Assembly (NCBI GenBank): GCA_947625985.1
Contig: CANQQF010000026.1
Location: forward strand, 1 to 18,733
Direction: 5' to 3'
Length of the DNA: 18,733 bases
Source of the DNA: an uncultured Clostridia bacterium
GTDB taxonomy: Bacteria; Bacillota_A; Clostridia; TANB77; CAG-508
The notes beneath the pieces were generated by a model that was not told where the DNA came from, did no database searches, and saw nothing but the letters and a program-made list of their open reading frames with translations. This document shows positions 1 to 6,768 of the stretch, one piece after another (position 1 is the first letter of the stretch; each line of letters begins with the position of its first letter). The translations under genes were made by a program, and so were the position numbers.

Positions 1-103
1 ATTTATACCATATTCTATTGCCTTTTGTTTTGCCTTGTCCTAGATAATGCTGTGCTACCATAATTGGTGTTAATAGTTGTTTTATTTGTTCTGGATTATT
101 CAT
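1..103 (-). CDS. N-terminus of a probable phage primase (partial, runs off the left edge)
   Basis: An open frame starts with ATG at 103-101 and is open to the window edge, giving 34 visible codons beginning MNNPEQIKQLL. A GGGAG ribosome binding site lies five bases upstream, overlapping the stop of the preceding methyltransferase-like gene, so it is translationally linked to the operon. The visible stretch VAQHYLGQGKTKGNRIWYK resembles the region just before the CHC2 zinc finger of phage and plasmid primases, where a short helix is followed by a G-x-x-x-W-Y-K-like strand. The zinc ligands would lie outside the window. Position next to a replication initiator-like gene fits, but the identification is an inference from a short piece. 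Confidence 0.4.
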   Translation of the reverse strand, partial: MNNPEQIKQLLTPIMVAQHYLGQGKTKGNRIWYK

Positions 104-105
104 CT

Positions 106-732
106 TTACTCCCTATGATTTGCTTCGTAAAAAGCATAAGCAAATCCCATTGGTGTTTTACTTCTCCAATTTTGAAGTTCTATACTTCCATAAGGTAATT
201 TTAATGGATTAGTCCATATTGGACTCTCTTTTTGCAATGGCTCTAATCTTTTAGGAATAGGATTATTAAAATTTCCCCATAACCAAGTTGCCTTATTATA
301 TCTATTTTCTTGTTGTTCAATCTTATCTTTACAATATCCTGCAAAATCACAAGGATTAAATTTAAACTTAACTTGTCCTAATTCTGGACAACATTTATGT
401 ATTCGGCTCATTGGATTTTCTATTACCCAAAATTTCGGTTTGAAATAGTCTACAATTTCTAATGTTTTATATACTAACTGCTTACTTTTCTCTGTACTAC
501 CATCTCTGTCTTTTCTTGCAAAATGTCTTGCCCCACTTAATGCAAAATCTGTGCAAGGACAAGCAGATAAAATCCCATATACTTGGTCTTTTGGTATTTG
601 TGTATAATCCCAAGTTAGTATGTCTTGTCCAAGTTGCAAATCTACTTGTATTACTTCATATCCATTATCTCTATATGGCTTACTCCAATTGCCTGTTAAA
701 TCAAATAAACTTAATATTATTGATTTATTCAT
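106..732 (-). CDS. Phage C5-cytosine methyltransferase-like protein
   Basis: This 208-aa protein has reduced C5-methyltransferase landmarks. A nucleotide-binding start is at residues 9-14 (LFDLTG), an acidic residue at the end of the next strand is D31, a Pro-Cys motif is at 58-60 (CPC, the place of the catalytic PCQ motif IV), and ENP at 105-107 replaces the ENV motif VI. It is shorter than true C5 methyltransferases (usually over 300 aa) and no clear target-recognition domain or C-terminal motif X is visible. It may be a divergent methyltransferase or a catalytically altered relative. Phage genomes often carry such proteins, proposed to protect phage DNA from host restriction. Its start overlaps the end of the upstream replication gene by 8 nt, so the two are co-translated in the early operon. 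Confidence 0.65.
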   Translation of the reverse strand: MNKSIILSLFDLTGNWSKPYRDNGYEVIQVDLQLGQDILTWDYTQIPKDQVYGILSACPCTDFALSGARHFARKDRDGSTEKSKQLVYKTLEIVDYFKPKFWVIENPMSRIHKCCPELGQVKFKFNPCDFAGYCKDKIEQQENRYNKATWLWGNFNNPIPKRLEPLQKESPIWTNPLKLPYGSIELQNWRSKTPMGFAYAFYEANHRE

Positions 733-1468
733 TTTCTACCTCCACAAACTCCATAATAGCTTCATTGAAAAATGTACTTCCCATTTTGATATATTGCTTG
801 TCTATTTTTTCTCTTTCAACTAAATCTGCATATTTCTTTGTTGCATACCACATTTGCTTATTATCGAGTTTTACTTTTCTTCCAGCATACATTTTTCCTT
901 CAAGCCAAGCTTTATAATGCCTATATGCTGTATTTTTACCACCTTTTCTAGGATATAGTTTCCATATCTTATCAAAGTTATCTGCTAATTCTGTTTCCTT
1001 CAAAGGTGGATTATCTTGTTCATCTTCTGATGGACATATATTATTATCTGTTTTATTATCTGTGATTATATCTGGTATTGGTTTGCCCTCTTGGTCGTAT
1101 CCATTTGCCTCACAAGTCATATCCATTTGCCCTGAAAGGCAATTCGTTTGCCTTTTTTGAATTATTTGATAACCTTTCTCTGTTATTGAATACCATAAAG
1201 TTTTGTCAAATCCAGCTTTATTGTAATTTCCTGTTGTTAAAATATCTTCTTTTCTTAACTTTTCTAAAGCTGTTCTTATTTGTTTTTCAGTAGCATAAGG
1301 AAATAATTCTGCAAATGCTTTGTTGGAATTATAAGTCCAATATTGTCCATCGTGAAAGTGCATATTGTTTGCCTTATTTTTTTCTATCCAAAAATATATA
1401 TGTTGCAATAATACTGCTTCTAATATTCCATATTTTTGTGCTATTTCTACATCAAAATTATGTTGCAT
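725..1468 (-). CDS. Phage replication initiator / replisome organiser-like protein
   Basis: This is a 247-aa protein. I place the start at 1468 rather than at the longer in-frame ATG at 1504, because a GGGAGG site lies directly upstream of 1468 and the longer form would run into the preceding gene. The N-terminal ~105 residues (from MQHNFDVEIAQKYG, including the ATEKQIRTALEKLRKEDIL helices) look like the winged helix of phage DnaD/O-type replication proteins. The middle is a low-complexity acidic linker. The C-terminus contains FDKIWKLYPRKGGKNTAYRHY, a W-x-x-Y-P-x-K-x-G-K pattern frequent at the end of phage replication proteins. Inferred role: binding the element's origin and loading the helicase. 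No helicase loader is visible in the window. Fairly confident on class, not on exact family. Confidence 0.65.
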   Translation of the reverse strand: MQHNFDVEIAQKYGILEAVLLQHIYFWIEKNKANNMHFHDGQYWTYNSNKAFAELFPYATEKQIRTALEKLRKEDILTTGNYNKAGFDKTLWYSITEKGYQIIQKRQTNCLSGQMDMTCEANGYDQEGKPIPDIITDNKTDNNICPSEDEQDNPPLKETELADNFDKIWKLYPRKGGKNTAYRHYKAWLEGKMYAGRKVKLDNKQMWYATKKYADLVEREKIDKQYIKMGSTFFNEAIMEFVEVENE

Positions 1469-1481
1469 TTTATCCTCCCTT

Positions 1482-2102
1482 CTAAAATGGACATTCATAT
1501 ACAACCATTTCTTTTTCTTTCTTTATAAATGCTTTATATTTCTTTAATCTAAAAGGATTTATTTTTGTGTCAAAAAGTTCAGAAGTATCTTCCGTATAAA
1601 ATTCCGTATTTAATTTTGGTTTGTATTTTGTAATTAACAAAGGTTCTAATATATGTACATCTGCCTTATTTTCAATGACTTTGTATGAAATGTGTGTAAT
1701 TAAAATATCTCCACCATTTCTTTCTTTTGCAGAAGATAAAATCCTATCTCCTAAATTGATACTTTTACCAATATAAACTAATTCTTTACCACTCCAAAGA
1801 AAATAAATCCCACTTTTTCTATGTAGTTTTTCACATATCATCAAACAAGTATCTTCATTGAAAGAATAATCAGAACCGTATTTATTTATCAATTCGAGAA
1901 AACTTTTAGCCATTTCCTTATATTCAACTACATCTTTTCCATAAGCCTTTACTTTTTTATATATATTTGAATATTTGGATATAAACTTAAAATATTCTAA
2001 ACTTGTTTCTTCGTTTGGTAATGGAATATCTAATTCTTCAGCTATACTTTGAGCATAAGCAATTTGATATTCGCTTGCTGGTTTATAGTTAGTCTTAGCC
2101 AT
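1482..2102 (-). CDS. GIY-YIG nuclease-domain protein
   Basis: A 206-aa protein with a well-formed GIY-YIG endonuclease fold in its second half. GIY is at 98-100, YIG at 110-112 inside LVYIGKS, the catalytic Arg is R120 (NLGDR) and the metal-binding Glu is probably E153 in ILEPLLITKYKPKLN, which matches the family's E-x-x-L-I-x-x-x-x-P-x-x-N ending. The N-terminal ~90 residues are helical and unrecognised; they may bind DNA. No zinc finger or NUMOD repeat is seen, so this may be a phage nuclease of replication or recombination rather than a classic homing enzyme. The gene has a TAGGAGG-type ribosome binding site, and upstream lies the only long gap in the operon (2103-2197). Confidence 0.75.
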   Translation of the reverse strand: MAKTNYKPASEYQIAYAQSIAEELDIPLPNEETSLEYFKFISKYSNIYKKVKAYGKDVVEYKEMAKSFLELINKYGSDYSFNEDTCLMICEKLHRKSGIYFLWSGKELVYIGKSINLGDRILSSAKERNGGDILITHISYKVIENKADVHILEPLLITKYKPKLNTEFYTEDTSELFDTKINPFRLKKYKAFIKKEKEMVVYECPF

Positions 2103-2197
2103 AATTTCCTCCTATGTTAGAACGTTCTGTAAGCCTAATCACTTACGCGGAATTGAAACCCTCCCCCTATATACAGGGTACTTGCCACCGCATTATT
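2103..2197 (-). ncRNA. Structured intergenic element in the early operon (candidate RNA)
   Basis: Most neighbouring genes overlap or nearly touch, but here about 95 nt is non-coding and can fold. On the transcribed strand GCGG (2191-2188) pairs with CCGC (2150-2147), enclosing either CCCT/AGGG (2178-2175 with 2168-2165) or a competing ACCCT/AGGGT pairing. A second hairpin GTAAG/CTTAC has an 8-nt loop (2145-2128), followed by the 10-bp palindrome AGAACGTTCT (2119-2128 region). It ends just before the ribosome binding site of the GIY-YIG gene. I do not recognise a known riboswitch or ribozyme. It could be a leader controlling the nuclease, an RNA processing site or an independent small RNA. Confidence 0.4.
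2124..2159 (+). repeat. Solitary CRISPR-repeat-like 36-mer (tentative)
   Basis: Read on the + strand this 36-nt segment begins GTTCTGTAAG, contains a 5-bp stem GTAAG/CTTAC and ends GCGGAATTGAAAC. The last eight bases, ATTGAAAC, are the common 5' handle of type I and III crRNAs. Length, internal hairpin and ending all fit a CRISPR repeat, but there is no second copy in the window, so it is not an array. Its orientation is opposite to the operon transcript, and I see no promoter for the + strand. The resemblance may be coincidental. Confidence 0.2.
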
Positions 2198-2620
2198 TTA
2201 GAAAGGTAATTCATCAAAACCGACATTTGAACTTTCATATAAATCTTGATATATTCCATTATCACTAGAATCGTTTCCTACGACTTTTTTAGGTTTAGAA
2301 GAATAAACTTCATCTATCCCTTCTTCAATTATCTCAAAATCCATTATCACGAGTTTAGGGAAGTATTTATAAATTGGTCGTTTAAGATTTCCATCTTCAT
2401 CTACTTCTCCAGTCTCAATTCTAAAAAATGTTATAAATCCATCTGTTATATTGATTTTTGTTTTGTTCTTTATTTCAAAACCTTTTTTGAAACCAACATT
2501 TATTTTCATAAATATTTTTTCTTCTTCTCCTGTTTCTTTGTTGATATCTGTACTAACAAGTGTTGTTTTATAAACACCTCTATCATCTTTTAAAATTCTT
2601 GCTTCACCTGATATATTCAT
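2198..2620 (-). CDS. Phage single-stranded DNA-binding (SSB-like) protein
   Basis: A 140-aa protein with a beta-rich N-terminal part (about 1-95, from MNISGEARILKDDRGVYKT) that fits an OB-fold. It is followed by a flexible polar linker and ends in FDELPF. That acidic, hydrophobic-tipped tail is the signature with which SSB proteins recruit partner enzymes (for comparison the DDDIPF-type tip of bacterial SSB). The N-terminus is not a canonical Ssb sequence, so this is a phage SSB analogue. Inferred role: coating ssDNA during element replication and recombination, working with the ERF annealing protein and the exonuclease encoded upstream. Its ATG overlaps the stop of the preceding small ORF (TAATG), indicating translational coupling. 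Confidence 0.7.
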   Translation of the reverse strand: MNISGEARILKDDRGVYKTTLVSTDINKETGEEEKIFMKINVGFKKGFEIKNKTKINITDGFITFFRIETGEVDEDGNLKRPIYKYFPKLVIMDFEIIEEGIDEVYSSKPKKVVGNDSSDNGIYQDLYESSNVGFDELPF

Positions 2621-2844
2621 TAGTTATCCTCCTTAACTTCTTTTCCAAAAAGGTTATCTTCCATTGTATGTAAAATTATCATTCCACTTAACATTAAAGA
2701 AAATTGTAATTTTGCACTATCTTCTCCCTCTTTTTTTTCTCTATCTCCTGTTGGCTTGTCCATAGTTTTCAACATAGCTTCTTTATATATTTCTTTTAAC
2801 TCCTCATAAGTATAAGTTTTATCTTTTTTTAATAATCCTTCCAT
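2620..2844 (-). CDS. Small hypothetical phage protein (74 aa)
   Basis: I do not recognise this protein. It starts MEGLLKKDKTYTYEELKEIY, is charged and probably helical, and has a short hydrophobic patch near residues 50-60 (LMLSGMIILHTM) that is too weak to call a membrane segment. A good AAGGAGG site precedes the ATG at 2844. Its stop overlaps the start of the SSB-like gene by one base, so it belongs to the same translational unit. Confidence 0.6.
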   Translation of the reverse strand: MEGLLKKDKTYTYEELKEIYKEAMLKTMDKPTGDREKKEGEDSAKLQFSLMLSGMIILHTMEDNLFGKEVKEDN

Positions 2845-2861
2845 TTATTTATCCTCCTTTT

Positions 2862-3506
2862 TTAACTTAAATATTTTGCTTGCAGATATTCTTTTTTTAT
2901 ATTCATATCCTCAAGTTCTTTTTCATATTGTTTTATTTTAATTTCTAATTTTCTTAATTCATCTTGATTTGTATTGTCTGCATCATATTCTTTTGCATAT
3001 CTCCATATATATCCATTTGCAAAATTTCTTTTATACCTACAACATTCACTTATGTTAGCTTGATTATATCCAAGAACTCTTTCTACTTCTGATGCACTAG
3101 CCCATCTTTTTATGTATTCATTGTCTAATGTAAGTTGAACTACTTCCTTTGAGTTTTTATGTTCAAAACCATATCTTCTCTTTTTTAGCCCTGTTTTCCA
3201 AGCGTGTTGTTCATTTTCTAATCTTGTACACCACTCTAAATTCTCTACGCAATTATTTAATTTATCACCATCAATATGATTAACCTCTGGTTTATTTTCT
3301 GGATTGGGTATAAATGCTTCTGCTACTGCTCTATGTACTCTAATTTGTTTATGCTTTCCTGAAAAGCAAATTGTAACATATTCATACCCACAAAAGTTTA
3401 ATGATGGAGTTAATATTCTTCCAGTTTCTTTTCTTCTTACCTTTCCTGTATTACTTACTTCATACTTATCATTGCTGTTTACTACAACCTTCCAAGTTTC
3501 TGTCAT
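2862..3506 (-). CDS. HNH homing endonuclease with NUMOD4 and NUMOD1-like modules
   Basis: This 214-aa protein shows the usual order of a phage HNH homing enzyme. NUMOD4 lies at about 4-45 (W-K-x-V, YEVSNTGKVRR). The HNH core is at about 55-95, with HRAVAEAF at 58-65, VNHIDGDKLNN at 75-85 and NLEW at 89-92. A NUMOD1-like DNA-binding stretch at about 120-170 contains a helix-turn-helix (SASEVERVLGYNQANISECC) and a GYIWRY ending. The C-terminal ~40 residues form a coiled coil rich in K and E. Such enzymes cut a specific site and spread by repair of the break. It is inserted between the ERF gene and the downstream replication genes, its ATG overlapping the ERF stop (ATGA), so it is expressed as part of the operon rather than from an intron. 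Intact by sequence. Confidence 0.85.
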   Translation of the reverse strand: MTETWKVVVNSNDKYEVSNTGKVRRKETGRILTPSLNFCGYEYVTICFSGKHKQIRVHRAVAEAFIPNPENKPEVNHIDGDKLNNCVENLEWCTRLENEQHAWKTGLKKRRYGFEHKNSKEVVQLTLDNEYIKRWASASEVERVLGYNQANISECCRYKRNFANGYIWRYAKEYDADNTNQDELRKLEIKIKQYEKELEDMNIKKEYLQAKYLS

Positions 3507-4157
3507 AACAACACCTCTGCTTCTATTTCATCGCAGATTTTTTCATAATCATTTACTTTAATTTGTTCTGAACTTTCATAACCATATCTTGCTAATACTC
3601 TTTTTGCTACTTCATTATTTCCGTTCGCAATAGCAAATAATCTTTTGCGTTGTGCTTCTGATATTAGTTTTGGTGCTTGTCCAACTTGTTTTTGTACTGG
3701 TTTTTGATATGTGTTTTGTGGTTTATTATTTCCTCTATCTTGTTGCTTTTTGAAAGCATCTGTATCAGCATCTTTCGTGTCATCTATACAGAACAATCCA
3801 TTTAAGGCATATTTTCTTGCATAAGAACTTGATGCTCCTGTTACTTGACTTCCGATCCATACCTTTCTTTTGTTCTTCTTCCCTTGCATAAGCTTCGTTT
3901 TGTATTACTATTAATTTTTCATCTGTTGAGTTTTCTATATCAGTCAATGAAACTATAGCTCTTACATAATACCTATTACCTATTAGATCTACTTCATCTG
4001 TTATAGTTAAAACTAATTTATTTTTAGCAAGTAAAGGTTTAACCGCTTCTAATATGTCTTCACAACTCCTGTAATCATAATTACTAAAGTTATTGTGTTG
4101 ATTTTTTGGTGCTTTTAATTCACTTTGTATGTTTAATAATTTTTCATATATATTCAT
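3503..4157 (-). CDS. erf: ERF-family single-strand annealing protein, split by a +1 frame change at CGG
   Basis: The gene is readable only as two frames. Residues 1-101 (start 4157, MNIYEKLLNIQSEL) end in AREEEQKKGMD. The continuation GSQVTGASSSYARKYALNGLF is in the +1 frame from base 3853 down to the stop at 3503. Skipping one base gives 217 aa with the unbroken family signature KKGMDGSQVTGASSSYARKYAL of Essential Recombination Function proteins. The 0 frame reads GAT-CGG-AAG and runs on 24 more codons to a stop, giving 125 aa. ERF proteins anneal complementary ssDNA and pair with an exonuclease; an exonuclease gene is two genes upstream and an SSB-like gene follows. The C-terminal part (LISEAQRKRLFAIANGN) is the small domain often found at the end of phage annealases. 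The break could be a recoding site, a mutation or an error. The same kind of break occurs twice more in this element. Confidence 0.8.
3852..3857 (-). other. Putative +1 recoding site 1 (GAT C GGA, ERF gene)
   Basis: On the coding strand the sequence is ATG GAT CGG AAG TC. Reading GAT then skipping C (complement of base 3854) and continuing GGA AGT gives GMD-GSQ, the conserved ERF motif. CGG is the 0-frame codon at the break. An AAAGG stretch lies just upstream (AAAGGTATGGAT) and could act like an internal ribosome-binding stimulator, but the other two sites lack an equally clear one. Confidence 0.55.
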
Positions 4158-4763
4158 CTATTTGTCCTCCTTAAACATTTCTTTCGACCAAATAAATGGA
4201 CAATCTATAAGTCTATAATTTCCTTCTGATGTTATCTTTTCTATTTTAGTTTTTTTTCCTTTATACTTTAACATTCCATCAAGACAGTATATGCTTCCAT
4301 AAAATCGTCCTTCTTTTAAATCTTCTCTTATAGTTACTGTTTGTTCTATTTCAAGCGTCGTTTCTTCTTTCATATGTTTAGGTTTTTGTTTTGGTTCTTC
4401 TACTTTTAAATCTCTTATATATGCTTCTGCTTGCTTAACTGTCATTTTGGTTTTTTCTATAAACATATCAAATAAATAATCTTCTAAACATTCATACTTA
4501 ATCCATGAAATGATTTTCTTTTGCTTATTCTTTGATATTTTTGCATTATAGTGACGGAAACAACACAATAAAAATCCTAATTTCTTATTAAATATATCTG
4601 ACTCATGCTTAAATGATCTTGTTATTGTTCCATCTTTCCAATGACATACACAAACATGTTCATTAATAATATACTTTTTTGGTAAATCTGGCTCTTCTTT
4701 AAAGAAAAAATCTAGCCCCAAAGTATTTGTTAATGTTATTTTTTCAAAAATATTTTCACCCAT
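4158..4763 (-). CDS. Hypothetical phage protein of the recombination module (201 aa)
   Basis: I do not recognise this protein. I place the start at 4763 (MGENIFEKITL), where AAGGAGAG precedes at proper distance. A longer in-frame start at 4814 lies deep inside the upstream gene. The 8-nt overlap with that gene suggests coupling. The sequence has an N-terminal part with CVCHWKDGT and LLCCFRHY (several Cys and His residues, no clear zinc-finger spacing), a helical middle (KMTVKQAEAYIRDL), a charged linker with KQKPKHMKEE and a beta-rich C-terminus ending in FIWSKEMFKEDK. Lying between the exonuclease and ERF genes, it may be an accessory recombination factor, which is inference only. Confidence 0.6.
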   Translation of the reverse strand: MGENIFEKITLTNTLGLDFFFKEEPDLPKKYIINEHVCVCHWKDGTITRSFKHESDIFNKKLGFLLCCFRHYNAKISKNKQKKIISWIKYECLEDYLFDMFIEKTKMTVKQAEAYIRDLKVEEPKQKPKHMKEETTLEIEQTVTIREDLKEGRFYGSIYCLDGMLKYKGKKTKIEKITSEGNYRLIDCPFIWSKEMFKEDK

Positions 4764-5637
4764 TTTCTTCTCTCCTTTTTTCGTAATTTTCTTTGTAATA
4801 ATTGCAGAACTCACAACAAGAACAATATTCTAGGCATTTCTTATCTATACCTTTACGAACTTCTAATTCTAAATTTTCATCTTGTTTTAAGTGTTTTTCT
4901 GCTTCTTCTAATGTGTCATACACTCTTAAAGCTCTTTTATTGCCTTTTTTCTTTACTGCATATTTATCTCCATCATTCCATCTAGCTTCTTCACTACATA
5001 TTGGAAGTTCATTATCTGGAGTATTTTCGTATTTTTGTATTTCTACGAATTTTGATTTTATAAATTCTTCTATCTCTACAAAATCTTGCTCTGTAAAATT
5101 AAATATTTTTTTATATACTGGATATTGTGGATAACTTCTATCTACTTTTGCTTTTGTTTTACTATGGTCTTTAATTACTGCTACTATTTGTCCTCTCTCT
5201 ACTTCAAATCCCATTTGCTTAAAAGCCCATGCGTACATTAGTAATTGTTTTCTATAATCTTCCCAATCGTTGTATATAACTTTCCAACAAGAACAAGTTT
5301 TATAGTCTGTTACCATTTTTTCTTCTGCATTGTATAAATCTGCTTGTCCAGACAACTTATATCCATTTTCTACTTCTTCTACAAAATGTTCTTCCTTAAA
5401 TTCTGTGTCTGCTTCTTTACTATCCTCTAAAACCTTATGTACTGCTGTTCCAAATATTAGCCATATCATATCTGCCACGTCTTGCTCTATTTCATTGTTA
5501 TGTCTTCTTGTAAGTAATATTTCTCTTACATCTTTTAGTATTGATGTAACACTATATTGTTTATCTTTGTATTGATATTCTCTTGTTACTGCATCTACAA
5601 AAGGTTGAGGAAGACCTAACTTATTTGTAATTTGCAT
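4756..5637 (-). CDS. PD-(D/E)XK exonuclease (RecB/Cas4-like, phage recombination)
   Basis: A 293-aa nuclease of the PD-(D/E)XK superfamily. Visible motifs in order: GTAVHKVLE at 63-71 (helix with the conserved His), GQAD at 97-100 (first catalytic Asp), D111-Y-K113 (the D/E-x-K motif, in VTDYKT) and Q131-LLMYAW (the Q-x-x-x-Y helix). This is the order seen in RecB, AddB, Cas4 and phage exonucleases. The C-terminus carries Cys at 268, 272, 274, 275 and 278, and Cys residues also follow the active site at 115 and 117. An iron-sulfur cluster like that of Cas4/AddB is possible, but the spacing is not canonical. Inferred role: resecting DNA ends to give ssDNA for the ERF annealing protein. An AAAGGA site precedes the ATG. 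Confidence 0.75.
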   Translation of the reverse strand: MQITNKLGLPQPFVDAVTREYQYKDKQYSVTSILKDVREILLTRRHNNEIEQDVADMIWLIFGTAVHKVLEDSKEADTEFKEEHFVEEVENGYKLSGQADLYNAEEKMVTDYKTCSCWKVIYNDWEDYRKQLLMYAWAFKQMGFEVERGQIVAVIKDHSKTKAKVDRSYPQYPVYKKIFNFTEQDFVEIEEFIKSKFVEIQKYENTPDNELPICSEEARWNDGDKYAVKKKGNKRALRVYDTLEEAEKHLKQDENLELEVRKGIDKKCLEYCSCCEFCNYYKENYEKRREENG

Positions 5638-5740
5638 ATCTCATATTTCCTTTCATAAGAATTTGTTTGACTTATTTTTAATTTTTTTGTATAATATTTC
5701 TACAATTCATATATTTAAATGTTTTGGAACTGGATATTTA

Positions 5741-5992
5741 TTAAGCGTTTATATCTAGTTCCATTATTTTGTCTCTATAATTTTCGATTGCTAATTTTGT
5801 CATACTATCTAAACTATTTATTTTTCTTTTCCATTGAATGGTGTCATTAGTTGTTTTTTGGATTTCTTCTAGAATTAAAATAAAATCGTTATAATCTTGT
5901 TTTCTGTTTTGATATAAAGCGTAGTTTAAATCTTTAATTTCGTTTTCTAGTTTTTCATTTTTTTTAGACTTTTTTCTGAATAAAAATTTCAT
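5741..5992 (-). CDS. Small coiled-coil phage protein (83 aa)
   Basis: This small protein starts MKFLFRKKSKKNEKLENEI, is basic at the N-terminus and then has a heptad-like helical stretch (ENEIKDLNYALYQNR, ILEEIQKTTNDTI). It resembles no family I can name. An AGGAGGG site lies eight bases before the ATG, and the ATG overlaps the TGA of the upstream 46-aa ORF (ATGA). After it comes a ~100-nt gap before the exonuclease gene, in which I see only a very short ORF and no clear signal. Confidence 0.6.
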   Translation of the reverse strand: MKFLFRKKSKKNEKLENEIKDLNYALYQNRKQDYNDFILILEEIQKTTNDTIQWKRKINSLDSMTKLAIENYRDKIMELDINA

Positions 5993-6129
5993 ATACCTTT
6001 CCCTCCTTCCTTAATTAAAATTAAATTAAGTTTCATCTTTTTTAATGTTTGTTTATGCCAGTTGTAAATAAAATTACATCTACTTTTTTTCTTTAGTTCT
6101 TTTAATAAATTTTGATAATATTCAATCAT
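5989..6129 (-). CDS. Small phage ORF (46 aa)
   Basis: An ATG at 6129 follows a strong AAGGAGG site (8-nt spacing) 13 nt after the excisionase-like gene. The frame stays open for 46 codons and ends in a TGA overlapping the ATG of the 83-aa gene. The product starts MIEYYQNLLKELKKKSRCNF and is strongly basic (many Lys). Its ribosome binding site and the overlap at its end support a real gene. No function is recognisable. Confidence 0.55.
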   Translation of the reverse strand: MIEYYQNLLKELKKKSRCNFIYNWHKQTLKKMKLNLILIKEGGKGI

Positions 6130-6142
6130 TTATTAATCCTCC

Positions 6143-6328
6143 TTAGTTATTGCCTAAATAATCGTGTCTTGATTCGAAATATTCTAGCAATTTACTTCTT
6201 AATACAAACATTGGTTTTGTGTATTGCTGAACAGCAAGTTCTGGGTCTTTGAATATTTTGTATACTGCTGGCTGTGCTATTCCAAATTCTTCTACAACAT
6301 CTTGAATTGTCATTATTTCTTTTGCCAT
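6143..6328 (-). CDS. Excisionase-like small HTH protein
   Basis: A 61-aa protein beginning MAKEIMTIQDVVEEFGIAQ. It has the layout of small MerR/excisionase-type DNA-binding domains (HTH_17): a short strand, helix-turn-helix TIQDVVEEFGIAQPAVYKIF, a wing, then RSKLLEYFES, the usual helix with basic and aromatic residues. Proteins of this kind act as excisionase (directing the integrase to excise) or as early regulators. Its place as one of the first genes after the early promoter suits either. GGAAGGAGG precedes the ATG. Confidence 0.65.
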   Translation of the reverse strand: MAKEIMTIQDVVEEFGIAQPAVYKIFKDPELAVQQYTKPMFVLRSKLLEYFESRHDYLGNN

Positions 6329-6343
6329 CTTTCTTCCTCCTTC

Positions 6344-6406
6344 CTATTTAATTTTTGCTAATTCTTTCATCAGGTCTTTTGCTTTGCATTTGATAAGTAT
6401 TTTCAT
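6344..6406 (-). CDS. Possible 20-aa ORF overlapping the end of the XRE gene
   Basis: ATG at 6406 has a good site GAGGTGAT four bases upstream and encodes MKILIKCKAKDLMKELAKIK, ending in TAG at 6344. It overlaps the C-terminal codons of the XRE regulator in another frame. The ribosome binding site has no other visible use. Very short, so its coding status is uncertain. Confidence 0.35.
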   Translation of the reverse strand: MKILIKCKAKDLMKELAKIK

Positions 6407-6629
6407 TTGTATCACCTCTTTTGTTTGTTTTACTGTCATTGTAGTTTAAAAAAATATCATCTTTCCAATAATTTAATATTTTTTTTATTTTTATTGCCTT
6501 GTTAAGAGAAGGAGAAAATTTACCACTTTCATATCCACCATAAGTTGTTCTGGCTATACCTAGTTTATTCGCCATATATTCTTGAGTGTAGCCTTGCTCT
6601 TTTCTGATAGATTTAAGTTTTTTTCGCAT
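6348..6629 (-). CDS. Cro-like XRE-family regulator
   Basis: First gene of the leftward operon, 93 aa. Residues 1-60 are a classic XRE helix-turn-helix: MRKKLKSIRKEQGYTQEYMA, then KLGIARTTYGGYESGKFSPS, with recognition helix and the Y-E-x-G motif. The tail after residue ~65 is polar and probably disordered and overlaps the 20-aa ORF, so it may have little function. AGGAGGTG precedes the ATG and the consensus promoter is ~35 nt further upstream. Facing a CI-type repressor gene across a shared control region, it is most likely the Cro-like partner of a lysis-lysogeny switch. Confidence 0.75.
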   Translation of the reverse strand: MRKKLKSIRKEQGYTQEYMANKLGIARTTYGGYESGKFSPSLNKAIKIKKILNYWKDDIFLNYNDSKTNKRGDTNENTYQMQSKRPDERISKN

Positions 6630-6664
6630 TGTATTTCACCTCCTGTTTCGTTTGTTGTACTGAC

Positions 6665-6693
6665 ATTATATCTTTTGTCCGTGTTTCTGTCAA
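6665..6693 (-). promoter_or_regulatory. Early leftward promoter (consensus)
   Basis: On the minus strand TTGACA (6693-6688), a 17-nt spacer and TATAAT (6670-6665) match the sigma-A consensus perfectly. It faces the Cro-like gene and would drive the whole early operon. Such a strong promoter in an integrated element must be held off by the repressor in the lysogen. Confidence 0.85.
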
Positions 6694-6768
6694 TAGTTTT
6701 TTTTGTGTTTTCTTATAAATTCCTTCAACGCTTAGAGGCTGTAGGAAAGAATTTTTAAGATTTTTTAC

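Noticed and set aside
725..1504. Longer form of the replication protein starting at 1504
   Set aside because: The extra 12 codons overlap the GIY-YIG gene, and the ribosome binding site points to 1468.
2124..2159. CRISPR array
   Set aside because: There is only one repeat-like unit, with no second copy or regular spacing anywhere in the window.
2103..2197. Twister-like ribozyme on the minus strand (order TAA, AATGC, GGT, CAAG, GGAGGG)
   Set aside because: The order of short motifs recalls a twister core, but no convincing P1 stem forms around it, so I do not call it.
3503..3889. Separate gene encoding the second ERF half
   Set aside because: Its first residues overlap the upstream frame and are not family-like; homology starts exactly at the join, and the ATG lacks a proper ribosome binding site.
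5638..5740. Possible small gene between the exonuclease and the 83-aa protein
   Set aside because: The only start gives about ten codons; no convincing coding or structural signal.
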